Shown one piece after another: positions 17,643 to 26,098 of a stretch of DNA of 64,000 nt. Source of the stretch: Mesorhizobium sp. AR07 (GTDB lineage: Bacteria > Pseudomonadota > Alphaproteobacteria > Rhizobiales > Rhizobiaceae); the NCBI RefSeq assembly GCF_024746815.1, contig NZ_CP080526.1:186001-250000 (forward strand). The letters are read 5' to 3'. Position 1 is the first letter of the stretch; each line of letters starts with the position of its first letter. A program made the translations under genes and the position numbers. The notes beneath the pieces were generated by a model. That model searched no databases and had not been told where the DNA came from. It worked only from the letters and a program-made list of their open reading frames with translations.

Positions 17643-19712
17643 TCAAACGTCTGGAAACAGGGACTTTTGGTTTTCCATTTTGATGCGACACGGGCCCCTG
17701 TGACGCGGAAACTGGGTTACTTGATCCTTTTCCAGGTCAGTGGCTCGTATTTGGTGCGGCGCATCCGGAACAACCTGCTCGGTAGGGAGCACGCCCTCCT
17801 TGATCAGTCGACGGACACGATGGGCTGTAACTCCAAGCTTTTTGGCAGCTTCGGTCAGCGTGAGCCATTCGCCATTCTTTTCGGCGGATCGGTAGCCGTG
17901 GATTTTATGGACCGTGCGAAGTGCCCCGACACGGCGCGCCGTCCAGGTTTTGCCTTGTCCGGTCTGCATTCCCATCCGGTTGAGAGTGGCGGCAATGTTT
18001 GCGTCGGACCAGCGGGTAGCCATAGACCGCATGACGGCAAGGGCTGCCTCCGGAGTACTCTGGCCATGTTCGCCCGCTTTGGGTTTGCGAATACGCAGCT
18101 GGGAGTGTTGCCCACCCCTCCAGTGGATCGTCAAAATGACTTCACGTTGTTCTTCATCGACGTCAGCGATGATATCAGACACGAGGGTGCGAAGGAGCTG
18201 CTGACGACAACGCATATCGACGTCAGGCGCGCGCCAGGCAGCCTCCAGGTCGGTGGCAATGCCAGCAAAATCGGGAACTGGGGTGACAAGATCGATTTGT
18301 CGCGCTTGGGCCAAACCCGCTTCACAGGCTTCCACGCGCCTGAGCGTTGCCTCCCAGCTCTTCTCAAGTTGGGCAGCGATCAGCCGGTTGTCGGGGTCGC
18401 AAGCGGCATAGCGACGTTCAGCGAGAGATGCCTCGTATCGGGCTTGCTGCAAGTCCAGCTCCACCATACGGTGTCGTTCTTCCAGATTATCCCGATGCGC
18501 ACGGTCAGCTTCCATTGCGGCCTCGATCGCCATTGGCGTCACGGCCCTCAATATCTCTTTGCCGATGGCAGGGTCGATGCGAGATGCGCCAAAAGTCATG
18601 CATCGTGGCTTGGCCAGCATCTGGTTGATACGTTCGCAGCGGTAATAGGGATGACCCGGAGGCCGGCCCGAATAGACAACGCCCAACCGCCTTCCACATC
18701 GGCCGCACGTGAGCAGGCCCGCGAGCAGCGCCCGGCCGCCACGACCCGACTTGATGCCGCCTTTCTGTCCAAAGGCATTGACGGCGATATGGCTCTGGTT
18801 CCTCTCAAACTCACTCCAATCGATATAGCCTTCATGATGATCCTGGAGCAGCACTTCCCACGTTCCAAAGGGCTTGTCGTGGCCGTAGCTTTTGCGAGCC
18901 CTGCCATCGACAATCTCCGTTCGCTTCTCGCTTTTACCATAGACGTAGACCCCGGCGTAGAATGGGTTCTTCAGGATCGAAATAACACTTCGATAGCGAA
19001 CCGGCACCCAGTCGAAGGACACCGTTTTGCGCCCGTCAGAAGGACGGGGAAAATGGAAATTATCAGCCGTCAGCGAAATCAGCACCTGACGGGCGCTGCC
19101 AAGCTCGCGGAAGCGCGAAAAGATGAGGCGGATCGCCTGCTGTACCCGAAGATCAGGATCAAGCCCCAGACCGTATTCACGATGCCAGATATAGCCGATC
19201 GGAACACTGAGGCGCAGTCCCCCCCGCCGCGCTTTGGCGCGAGCCGCGTCAAGCATGCGCGTTCGCAAAATGCCGAGCTCAAACTCGCTGATACTGCCCT
19301 TCATGCCCAACAACAATCGATCGTTCGGCCGACAGGGATCGTACACCCCGTCGAGATCTATGACGCGCGCTTCAACCAGGCCGCACAGTTCCAGGAGATG
19401 GTGCCAATCCCGACCATTGCGAGAAAGGCGCGATGCGTCGAGACAGAGCACTGCGCCAATTTTGCCCGTGCACAGGCCGCTGACCAGTCGTTCGAAACCA
19501 GGGCGGTCTACAGCACCGCTGGCGGTACGACCAAGGTCATCGTCGATCACATCGACATCACGGAAACCCCAGCGGCGCGCGACATCGACAAGTTCATATT
19601 GTCGCCGCTGACTCTCCAGGTTGTTCTGGACCTGACCCGGCGTCGACTGTCGAACGTAGACCACAGCTTTGCGCTTCAGCACCGTGGCTGGAAGGAGATC
19701 ATTGCCCGTCAT
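17643..19712 (-). CDS. Large serine recombinase
   Basis: 689 residues. The resolvase catalytic domain spans about residues 14-155, with Ser23 in VVYVRQSTPGQVQ and the Arg-bearing block ASRLSRNGRDWHHLLELC. The recombinase domain spans about 175-310. A zinc ribbon (LLTCGRCGRRLG, YYRCERINQM) is near 335-375, followed by a helical, probably coiled-coil stretch. A helix-turn-helix near 615-645 (LTLTEAAKKLGVTAHRVRRL) closes the protein. All parts are intact. ATG 19712 overlaps the 61-residue gene by 14 bases. It probably catalysed the insertion of this unit into IS66. Confidence 0.92.
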   Translation of the reverse strand: MTGNDLLPATVLKRKAVVYVRQSTPGQVQNNLESQRRQYELVDVARRWGFRDVDVIDDDLGRTASGAVDRPGFERLVSGLCTGKIGAVLCLDASRLSRNGRDWHHLLELCGLVEARVIDLDGVYDPCRPNDRLLLGMKGSISEFELGILRTRMLDAARAKARRGGLRLSVPIGYIWHREYGLGLDPDLRVQQAIRLIFSRFRELGSARQVLISLTADNFHFPRPSDGRKTVSFDWVPVRYRSVISILKNPFYAGVYVYGKSEKRTEIVDGRARKSYGHDKPFGTWEVLLQDHHEGYIDWSEFERNQSHIAVNAFGQKGGIKSGRGGRALLAGLLTCGRCGRRLGVVYSGRPPGHPYYRCERINQMLAKPRCMTFGASRIDPAIGKEILRAVTPMAIEAAMEADRAHRDNLEERHRMVELDLQQARYEASLAERRYAACDPDNRLIAAQLEKSWEATLRRVEACEAGLAQARQIDLVTPVPDFAGIATDLEAAWRAPDVDMRCRQQLLRTLVSDIIADVDEEQREVILTIHWRGGQHSQLRIRKPKAGEHGQSTPEAALAVMRSMATRWSDANIAATLNRMGMQTGQGKTWTARRVGALRTVHKIHGYRSAEKNGEWLTLTEAAKKLGVTAHRVRRLIKEGVLPTEQVVPDAPHQIRATDLEKDQVTQFPRHRGPCRIKMENQKSLFPDV

Positions 19713-19884
19713 CGCTGGCCTCCTTCGTCGCGACGCCGGCCGCGGCCATCAGGAGGGTCGCCAGCCTGGCAACGACGGCGCTTCGTTCCGCGTCGCTCAG
19801 GCCTCGCATCTGCGGCGTATCGAGCGGCATGCTCAGCTGCTGGGTCAGCAGCGGTAGCGACGAGGGTCGTGGTAGTGCCTTCAT
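19699..19884 (-). CDS. Small protein of the recombinase unit
   Basis: 61 residues starting MKALPRPSSLPLLTQQ, helical C-terminus (AVVARLATLLMAAAGVATKE). It lies wholly inside the DUF5372-like gene in another frame and overlaps the recombinase start. A homologous sequence sits in the same place in the degraded copy (52201-52389: ALLTFAQILLQAAGLVIKEL). That supports it being a real gene, despite its size. Function unknown; an accessory factor for the recombinase is a reasonable guess. Confidence 0.6.
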   Translation of the reverse strand: MKALPRPSSLPLLTQQLSMPLDTPQMRGLSDAERSAVVARLATLLMAAAGVATKEASDDGQ

Positions 19885-20167
19885 GGCGCGCCTCCTGGAT
19901 GGCCGTGAGTCCATCCGTCGAAGTCTGCCTGAAACCGCGCTCGGTAAGCAGTCTATGAAGCTCTGCAAGCCCAACCACCGCAACGCGCGGTTCGCCCATC
20001 TCCATGTCGGCGCAAAACGCCCGATCCAGCATCCACTCCGCCACCTGGATGATCTCACCCGGCCTGATCTCTACCCGGATGATCGCGCCATTGGCCCGGT
20101 CCTCGCGACCTTCATGCCGAAAACGACCGCCGTAATATGGATGCCAGCGATAATGAAACTCTACCAT
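19709..20167 (-). CDS. DUF5372-like protein of the recombinase unit
   Basis: 152 residues from ATG 20167. The N-terminal block FHYRWHPYYGGRFRHEG and then AEWMLDRAFCADMEMGEPRV and LAELHRLLTERGF is the pattern of the small proteins found upstream of this class of recombinase. It recurs degraded at about 51.9 kb (VHYRWHA). The last ~60 codons overlap the 61-residue gene. The tail is rich in Arg, Asp and Gly. Role unknown. Confidence 0.65.
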   Translation of the reverse strand: MVEFHYRWHPYYGGRFRHEGREDRANGAIIRVEIRPGEIIQVAEWMLDRAFCADMEMGEPRVAVVGLAELHRLLTERGFRQTSTDGLTAIQEARHEGTTTTLVATAADPAAEHAARYAADARPERRGTKRRRCQAGDPPDGRGRRRDEGGQR

Positions 20168-20195
20168 CTGCCCGACATGGGCAGAATGACCCTGC

Positions 20196-20430
20196 GATGG
20201 CGGTCGGAAGGCGCAATTGGCTTTTCTCGGGCAACTTCGCCGCGGCGGAGCGGTCAGCGGTCGTGCTCAGCGTCATAGAGACCTGCAAGCTCTGCGGCGT
20301 CGATGCCGAGGCCTACATGGCCGACGTCACCGAGCGCATCCAGAATGATTGGCCAGCCTCGCGCTGGGACGAACTGATGCCGTGGAATTGGGTGCGCCGC
20401 GAAGAGATGCAGCTCTCCTTGGCGGCATGA
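20196..20430 (+). pseudogene. tnpC: IS66 transposase TnpC, 3' part
   Basis: Reads MAVGRRNWLFSGNFAAAERS, VIETCKLCGVDAEAYMADV and RWDELMPWNWV, the conserved end of IS66 TnpC (GRRNWLF and LLPW motifs). It completes the protein cut at 17608. The TGA stop overlaps the passenger ATG (ATGA, 20427-20430). Confidence 0.9.
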
Positions 20431-21026
20431 GCGCGCTCGATGACATGGCGCTGTCGGACGAGGCGCTCGAGGCCTGGATGGCTGCCAAGACCAACCGCCC
20501 GCTGGTGCGGACCATGTCGGCGCTGGATGGCTTCGTAACGGCGGCGGTCACCGGGCCGCGGTTCCCGGACCCGCAATACTGGATGTGCCCGCTCATGGGG
20601 TTGCCGCGCGACGTCCTGGCCAAAGGATCTGCAACCGATCACGCCGTGTTTGCCAGCGTCGCCAGGATCCACAACCGGATCAACGAGACGCTCTTCGACA
20701 GACCGCAGGATTATGCGCCCCGTTTCGCCACCAAGCCCAGCGGCGGCATCGACCCGCGGCCGTGGTGCCAGGGGTTCTACGCGGCCATCAATCTCAACAT
20801 CAAAAAATGGAAACGGCTACTCGACCTCGACAACCCCAACCACGGCCTGCTGCTGCCGATCCTGATCTACTGCGTCGACAAAAAGGGGCGGCCCGTCCTC
20901 GGCAAGCCCAGGCCAGGGCCAGAGACCGCGCGCTTCATCGAGCATGAGGCCTACAAAGACATCGCCCTCGTCATCCCCGCCCTGCGCGAACTCCACTACG
21001 TCACCCGTTATGATGATCCGCAGTGA
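20427..21026 (+). CDS. UPF0149-family passenger protein of IS66
   Basis: 199 residues from ATG 20427, coupled to tnpC by a four-base overlap. The UPF0149/YecA-like pattern is seen in SALDGFVTAAVTGPRFPDP and the later DPRPWCQGFYAAINLN block. No C-terminal SEC-C zinc motif is present. IS66 elements of rhizobia often carry such a gene after tnpC. Because tnpC is split in this copy, translation may depend on its own initiation. Function in the element is unknown. Confidence 0.8.
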   Translation: MSALDDMALSDEALEAWMAAKTNRPLVRTMSALDGFVTAAVTGPRFPDPQYWMCPLMGLPRDVLAKGSATDHAVFASVARIHNRINETLFDRPQDYAPRFATKPSGGIDPRPWCQGFYAAINLNIKKWKRLLDLDNPNHGLLLPILIYCVDKKGRPVLGKPRPGPETARFIEHEAYKDIALVIPALRELHYVTRYDDPQ

Positions 21027-21147
21027 TCGGCGGCGACGCGGACCAACGGCTTCCTATTATCTACTATAGAGCACTATTTCGGGAAAGGTGCCTTGGCGCA
21101 TCGCTTACTTATAAGCCGTAGAAGGTCAGAGACATAGCCAGGCTGCG

Positions 21148-22521
21148 CTAGCCCAGTTTATATAGCGACCTGTTGTTTTTATGCAGGATCATCCCGGCGG
21201 CCTCAATTGCCTCTTCAAAGCCAAGGCTTCCTCCAACGACGTGTTCGGTGAGCGCCTTTGCGAGGTATCGCTTGCCCCAGCGGCCGGCTAACCAGTAAAG
21301 CTCGGGGATATGAAACGCGTCGCTTGCGAACAATATTTTCGAAAGCGGAACGACTTCCATGACTTGCATGTACCGCTGAAAAAGACTCTGATGCACGAAC
21401 GGCGTCATGATCGATAATTCAAAGTAGCAGTTAGGATACAGATGGCTGAGCCATGCGGCTTTTCCGACTGAGGGATAGCCTGCATGTAGCGGAATGATTT
21501 TTGGCATCCGCATTACGTTATCGCGGTCAAATCGGCAAACTTCCTCAAGGTAAAACGGATCCTGGTTGCGCAGTATTACAGACGGAGCTTCTCCGTCGCC
21601 CGTGTGGATCTGCATCGGAATGTCACGCTTGAGGCATTCTTCGAGAGCTAGCGTGAAATTGTAACGGCGGAGATCCTTTGAGAGATTGTACTCGGACTGG
21701 CGGTCCATGCTTGGAATCTTGTGGAACGATCCCCTTAGCGCCTGCCATGATGCCCGGGCAGGACCCCTATCGTAAAGAGGCTCGATAAGTCCAATGTACG
21801 GAAGAAGATAGGACTTCATCCCATAGGATTTCTTTCCGTAATTCCCGTCACCGTCTAGCAAGTCCAGTAGCCGCGCCATGTATCGCTGCTCGTACTCATC
21901 GAATGTGATATCGAGAGGAAAAAGCTCCTTTTGGATCATCTCTATTCGTGCAAGCCGGTTCGTACGGCAGGGCAGTATGCTTTCTTCATAGCGGTCGATC
22001 TCGGCTGCGCCGCAACCTTCCGCATAGCCGGTGTCCACCATGACGTTTTCGTAGTTCACGTCTCGCAGAAGGCTGCTGACATAGGCCCAGTAGTTTTTAC
22101 CACGCTCGTTCCTGGCTTCGATGACCGTTTCCAGTTTCGGCTCGCAGCCCAAGAATTGCGCGAGTTCCTTTACAAGAAATTTCACAAAGACGCTTTGAGC
22201 TATGTCACCGACGATACCGCCGACCTTGTTCTGGATACCGAATTGCTTGTCGAGATCATGCCGTGTGGCCTCATCACCATTTAGCCATCGATCGTAAACG
22301 CCGGCAGGAAAATATGCCGGTATTGGATCAAAAGCGGCCAACGACATTCGTTCCAAGAACCGCTGCGGGGTCGTGAACGCATCTCGATCGGTCACAATGT
22401 GGCAATGGGTATCATCAATGGGTAGATCGTTAACTGCCTCGAAAATATTCAAAAACTCCGGGTGCTGTTTCGAAAGAAACAGTGGAAGGTGGTCAAAATT
22501 ATTTTCTGGTTTGCGTTTCAT
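21148..22521 (-). CDS. Amidohydrolase-family (amidohydrolase 2) protein
   Basis: 457 residues, ATG 22521. Metal-dependent TIM-barrel hydrolase: the HxH metal site is in DDTHCHIVTD, a histidine in MQIHTGDGEAP, another in IIPLHAGYPSVGKAAW, and the late Asp in ILFASDAFHIPELYW. The layout fits amidohydrolase-2/uronate-isomerase-like enzymes and the FluG N-terminal half. Downstream of the M20 peptidase (118-base gap) and asparaginase on the same strand, so an operon asparaginase-peptidase-amidohydrolase is likely. The substrate is probably an amino-acid derivative. IS66 lies 32 bases beyond the stop. Confidence 0.85.
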   Translation of the reverse strand: MKRKPENNFDHLPLFLSKQHPEFLNIFEAVNDLPIDDTHCHIVTDRDAFTTPQRFLERMSLAAFDPIPAYFPAGVYDRWLNGDEATRHDLDKQFGIQNKVGGIVGDIAQSVFVKFLVKELAQFLGCEPKLETVIEARNERGKNYWAYVSSLLRDVNYENVMVDTGYAEGCGAAEIDRYEESILPCRTNRLARIEMIQKELFPLDITFDEYEQRYMARLLDLLDGDGNYGKKSYGMKSYLLPYIGLIEPLYDRGPARASWQALRGSFHKIPSMDRQSEYNLSKDLRRYNFTLALEECLKRDIPMQIHTGDGEAPSVILRNQDPFYLEEVCRFDRDNVMRMPKIIPLHAGYPSVGKAAWLSHLYPNCYFELSIMTPFVHQSLFQRYMQVMEVVPLSKILFASDAFHIPELYWLAGRWGKRYLAKALTEHVVGGSLGFEEAIEAAGMILHKNNRSLYKLG

Positions 22522-22638
22522 GTTCTTGTCTACCTGAGGAACTGTTTCGGTTGCAACCTAATGCTGTGCGTGACTTGGCGGCATGCTTCCGCCACGAATG
22601 TTCCCGTCCAAAGACTCATCGGTCGTTTCGATGGCCGA

Positions 22639-24120
22639 TCACGCTTGATCTGCCCCCGTATTATTACCAGCCAACATTGGTGGCCGGTCGGTTGCGCACC
22701 GCGATAGCTCCGCGAGGACCCGGATCCACGAGCGAATCCCCTTGTGGAAGCTGGACAGGTCATACTTCTCGTTCGGGCTGTGATGCCGGTTATCTGATCG
22801 CGCGAAACCGATGGGCAGAGATTCCAGGCCCAATCGACGCTTAACCATACTGACAATTGGAATTGACCCGCCACTTCCAATCAGTACAGGTTCACAGTTC
22901 CACTCCTGCTTCAGAGCAGCACGTGCTGTGGAAAGATATTGGCTTTTCGACGAAATAACGGATGCAGGGCTGCCACCAAGTCCGGTAAAGTTCACTTTGC
23001 AGTCGGCAGGTGTTCTGGCGCGAATGTGATCACGAAACCTGGATTGAATGCTTTCTGGATCTTGACCGGGGACCAACCTAAAGGAGATCTTAGCCAGAGC
23101 ACTGGACGGGATGATGGTTTTCAGACCATCGCCGTAATACCCCCCTGCAATTCCGTTAATTTCGCAGGACGGACGCGTCCAAATCTGCTCTAGAACTGAA
23201 TAGGCACTATCTCCGGCAGAATGAAAAAGCCCCGCACTCCTCAGAAATGCATCCGCATCGAAATCAAGTTTCAATATATCATCTCGGCGTTCTTCGTCTA
23301 AGTCCTGTATATTGGCGTAGAATCCCTCGATGGCTACTTCGCCATTTGCACCTCTTAAGCTGGCGATAAGCTCGGCTAGGACTTGGATTGGATTGCGTGC
23401 AGCGTTGCCATACGCACCAGAATGCAGGTCGCGGCTGGCACAGCTTATTTCAATCTCTTCTTCCAAAATGCCGCGAAACATTATGGTGATGGCGGGGACC
23501 GTATCTCTCCATAGATAGGTATCGCAAAGCAGCATAACGTCAGCAGCCAGTTCGCCCCCATTTTCATCCAAGAACCCCTCCATACTTGGGCTACCGCTTT
23601 CTTCCTCTCCCTCGAAGAACATGGACACGTTTATCGGTAGACGTCCTGTCACCGCCTTCCACGAGCGACATGCTTCAATGAAGGTTAGAAGTTGCCCTTT
23701 ATCGTCCGATGCACCACGAGCAACAATATGGGTTTCGCCATCGGGCTGCTCCTTAAGGCTCGGCTCGAAGGGGTCGGAGCTCCACGCCTCGACAGGCTCT
23801 ACCGGTTGAACATCGTAGTGGCCGTAGAACAAGACATGCGGGCCATTTGCTTCCTTGTTGTGCGCGACCACTATGGGGTTCCCGATAGTGGATTTAACGG
23901 ACGCCGCGAAGCCTATTCCTGACAGCTCATCTGCAATCCAGGAAGCCGCGTCGCGGCATTGTGGTGCATATGACGCGTCGCACGAAATGGAAGGTATCCG
24001 CAGGAATTGGAAAAGCCGATCAAGGCTGGCGCTCAGATTGGCGCCCGCGTGCCCTAAGACCTCTTCGACAAGTTGCTGCGACACCCCGTGGCCAACCCCT
24101 ACGTCGGAATTTTCCTCCAT
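22639..24120 (-). CDS. M20-family dipeptidase/deacylase
   Basis: About 493 residues. ATG 24120 is preferred because AGGA lies eight bases before it; ATG 24126 is too close to that site. Di-zinc peptidase ligands are visible: LFYGHYDVQP (His, Asp), ARGASDDKGQ (bridging Asp), FEGEEESGSPS (catalytic and ligand Glu), LLCDTYLW (Asp), and RHHSPNEKYDL (His). The dimerisation domain lies between. No signal peptide, so cytoplasmic. Members cleave dipeptides or N-acyl amino acids. Sits between asparaginase and amidohydrolase genes, which points to breakdown of an amino-acid conjugate. Confidence 0.9.
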   Translation of the reverse strand: MEENSDVGVGHGVSQQLVEEVLGHAGANLSASLDRLFQFLRIPSISCDASYAPQCRDAASWIADELSGIGFAASVKSTIGNPIVVAHNKEANGPHVLFYGHYDVQPVEPVEAWSSDPFEPSLKEQPDGETHIVARGASDDKGQLLTFIEACRSWKAVTGRLPINVSMFFEGEEESGSPSMEGFLDENGGELAADVMLLCDTYLWRDTVPAITIMFRGILEEEIEISCASRDLHSGAYGNAARNPIQVLAELIASLRGANGEVAIEGFYANIQDLDEERRDDILKLDFDADAFLRSAGLFHSAGDSAYSVLEQIWTRPSCEINGIAGGYYGDGLKTIIPSSALAKISFRLVPGQDPESIQSRFRDHIRARTPADCKVNFTGLGGSPASVISSKSQYLSTARAALKQEWNCEPVLIGSGGSIPIVSMVKRRLGLESLPIGFARSDNRHHSPNEKYDLSSFHKGIRSWIRVLAELSRCATDRPPMLAGNNTGADQA

Positions 24121-24318
24121 TATCATCTTCCTTTCATAGCGGGAGCAGTGTGGCGGCGCTCACCATCTTGTTGGTTACTTCGAAGTGCAATCAATAGTGG
24201 ACATCCGCTGCTCATGTAGCGCTCTATGAACCGCTTTCGGAGCAACCTCATTAGACTTCAAGATGGTCCGGCCTTCCAGGTGGTCTCGCCTCAAGCCTGG
24301 AGTGGGACGACTGTCGAA

Positions 24319-25290
24319 TCAGTGGGCGTCAAATAATTCCTGGATTTTCGCCAGATCGGATGTTTGGGTGAGCGCCAGCATCAGCAGGATGCGAGCTTTT
24401 TGTGGATTCAGAGAGTCAGCGGCGACGAAGCCAAGTGCGTCATCATCAAGCTCGTCGTTTCGCGCGACAATGCCGCAGTTGGCGCGCGAGGAGCGGACAA
24501 ACACCAATCCCCTCTTCACAGCTTCAGTAGCTGCAGGCCGGATCACCTTTGGAAGGTTCCCGTTGCCTGTCCCGGCCCAAACAACACCTCTGTAACCGGA
24601 TGCCGACACGGCTTCGAGTATATCAGGTGTCACACCGACGTGGCTGTAAAGGATTGCAACGCGAGGGAAGCTTTCCGCACTCAAGTCGAACGCGCTCGCT
24701 ATTGTGTGTCTGCGTTTCGGCGAACGATAAAAATGCGGTTTACCGTGCATTACGTAGCCAAGGGGGCCAAAATCCGGCGCCTTGAACGCGTCCAAATTGA
24801 AGGTGGTCTTCGTGACATCACGGGCCGAATGAATTTCGGCGTTCAGCGTCACCAGCACACCCTTGCCCCTCCCCTCGGGGTTACTAGCGATGGCGACAGC
24901 ATTGTAAAGATTAGCTGGGCCGTCTGCGCCGAGCGAATAGGGGCGACGCATGGCTCCCACCACAATGACCGGCTTGTCACTTTTGACGACAAGATTGAGG
25001 AAGTATGCTGTTTCTTCCAATGTGTCCGTGCCATGCGTAACCACCACGCCTTGGACGTCATCTTCGGCCAGGGCCTCATTGATTCGGCGTGCCAGTGTCA
25101 GCCAATTCTCGATCGAGATGTCGGGACTTGATACCTGAGCGATCTGCTCCACCGAGATATTGGTCATATTCCTGAGCTGCGGCACGGCATCGACCAAAGC
25201 GTCGCCAAGCAAGGTCGGATCCTTTGGCGATGTTTGTGCTATCGAGCCCCCGGTGGCAAGAACAAGGATTTTTCCGGCGTATAGATCCAT
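24319..25290 (-). CDS. L-asparaginase (type II-like fold), cytoplasmic
   Basis: 323 residues from ATG 25290 with GGAGA six bases upstream. Catalytic threonine region near the N-terminus: ILVLATGGSIAQTSP. Second catalytic site VVVTHGTDTLEETAYF, with the Thr-Asp pair. Later blocks GAMRRPYSLGADGPANL and VWAGTGNGNLP are typical of the family. No signal peptide is present, unlike periplasmic AnsB. It is the first gene of the minus-strand set asparaginase-M20-amidohydrolase. Hydrolyses Asn (perhaps Gln) to the acid and ammonia. Confidence 0.92.
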   Translation of the reverse strand: MDLYAGKILVLATGGSIAQTSPKDPTLLGDALVDAVPQLRNMTNISVEQIAQVSSPDISIENWLTLARRINEALAEDDVQGVVVTHGTDTLEETAYFLNLVVKSDKPVIVVGAMRRPYSLGADGPANLYNAVAIASNPEGRGKGVLVTLNAEIHSARDVTKTTFNLDAFKAPDFGPLGYVMHGKPHFYRSPKRRHTIASAFDLSAESFPRVAILYSHVGVTPDILEAVSASGYRGVVWAGTGNGNLPKVIRPAATEAVKRGLVFVRSSRANCGIVARNDELDDDALGFVAADSLNPQKARILLMLALTQTSDLAKIQELFDAH

Positions 25291-25824
25291 TTTGTTCTCC
25301 GTTGGGGAATTTAGCGCTCAGATATCTAGCTTCGGCGATGCGGCCGAACACCGGAGCGGTAGCGCTTGGGCTCCGCTCCGCTCAAGCCAGACACTTTTCG
25401 GTCCAGTTGCCTCGTGGCTCTCGCGACTGGCTACCGGGAACTTGCGGCGGATGGCGGAGACATCGAACTTGCCAGCCATGCGTTCCTGCCCGTACGAAAA
25501 TCTGAAGTCGCGTCATCATTCACGGGCGGCTCACCGAGGTCCACACTAAAATCGGATTGTGGGATTATTTATTCCGTTTATCGAGAATTTTGCGACACTG
25601 TCCGCTATTCAGGCGGCACTCGGCGAAACGCGGCCACCGCAGCCGACGATCTGTTGTTAAAATGGAATGCACTGCAACGGGCGTGGAGATGCCGAGGCGG
25701 ACCATCCGATCGATCGCGCCGATCTACCGTGTGGCCGGCATCCACCACATCCACAACATCCGCCCGTCCGGTCCTGGCAATCGCCGCATTCTTTGATTCT
25801 TTGAACCTTTGAATGCTCTTTATT
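25291..25824. other. Upstream region of the asparaginase operon
   Basis: About 530 bases without a credible gene. The promoter of the minus-strand asparaginase operon should lie here. I found no copy of the sigma-54-like motif and no clear inverted repeat. Confidence 0.4.
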
Positions 25825-25884
25825 TTAGTGCTTCAGCACACGAGAGAGGAAGGTTCGGGTACGTTCATTGCTCGGCACGTCGAT
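25825..25884 (-). pseudogene. 3' remnant of an amino-acid ABC transporter ATPase gene (aapP-like)
   Basis: Minus-strand codons read IDVPSNERTRTFLSRVLKH then TAA. This is the C-terminus of AapP/GlnQ-type ATPases and matches the end of the intact gene at 39033 (DEPRNERTRSFLSRVLKH). Nothing of the ATPase core remains upstream. It implies that a second polar-amino-acid transporter operon once lay here beside the asparaginase genes and was deleted. Confidence 0.75.
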
Positions 25885-26098
25885 CGCTTATGGTGACCGC
25901 CTGCCGCGCAATGGCATCCCACAACAATGACCTACCGGCGCGCCTAGCCCGTCCTATTCACGAGCGGCCTGGGTCCTTGCCGCTTAGCGTTCGGTCATGA
26001 AGGTGTGAGGCGTCTTTTTCACCGCAGCTGAGACTGGACGTTGGAACGCGCTGGAGGGTCAAGGTATCGGGTTCGGCGGGGCTTTGATGCCCCGGCGC

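Larger units (their letters stand above)
17609..20195 (-). mobile_element. Serine-recombinase mobile unit inserted in IS66 tnpC
   Basis: 2587-bp segment with three overlapping minus-strand genes (DUF5372-like, a 61-residue protein, and a large serine recombinase) that fills most of the insert. Removing 17609-20195 exactly restores the tnpC frame. No inverted repeats or clear target duplication are seen, as expected for insertion by a large serine recombinase. A degraded second copy of the same gene trio is at about 51.9-52.8 kb. Confidence 0.8.
15346..21108 (+). mobile_element. IS66-family element with passenger gene, itself interrupted by a recombinase unit
   Basis: Ends are 24-bp inverted repeats starting GTAAGCGATGCGCCAAGGC on both sides. 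An 8-bp direct repeat TTATAAGC flanks it (15338-15345, 21109-21116), the length expected for IS66. Contents in order: tnpA, tnpB, tnpC (split), then a UPF0149-type passenger overlapping the end of tnpC. A 2587-bp segment (17609-20195) sits inside tnpC. Without it the IS would be about 3.18 kb. Confidence 0.93.

Noticed and set aside
17609..19958. Plus-strand frame continuing tnpC for another ~780 codons
   Set aside because: From 17609 it is antisense to the serine recombinase gene; the IS66 similarity stops at AERAIRG.
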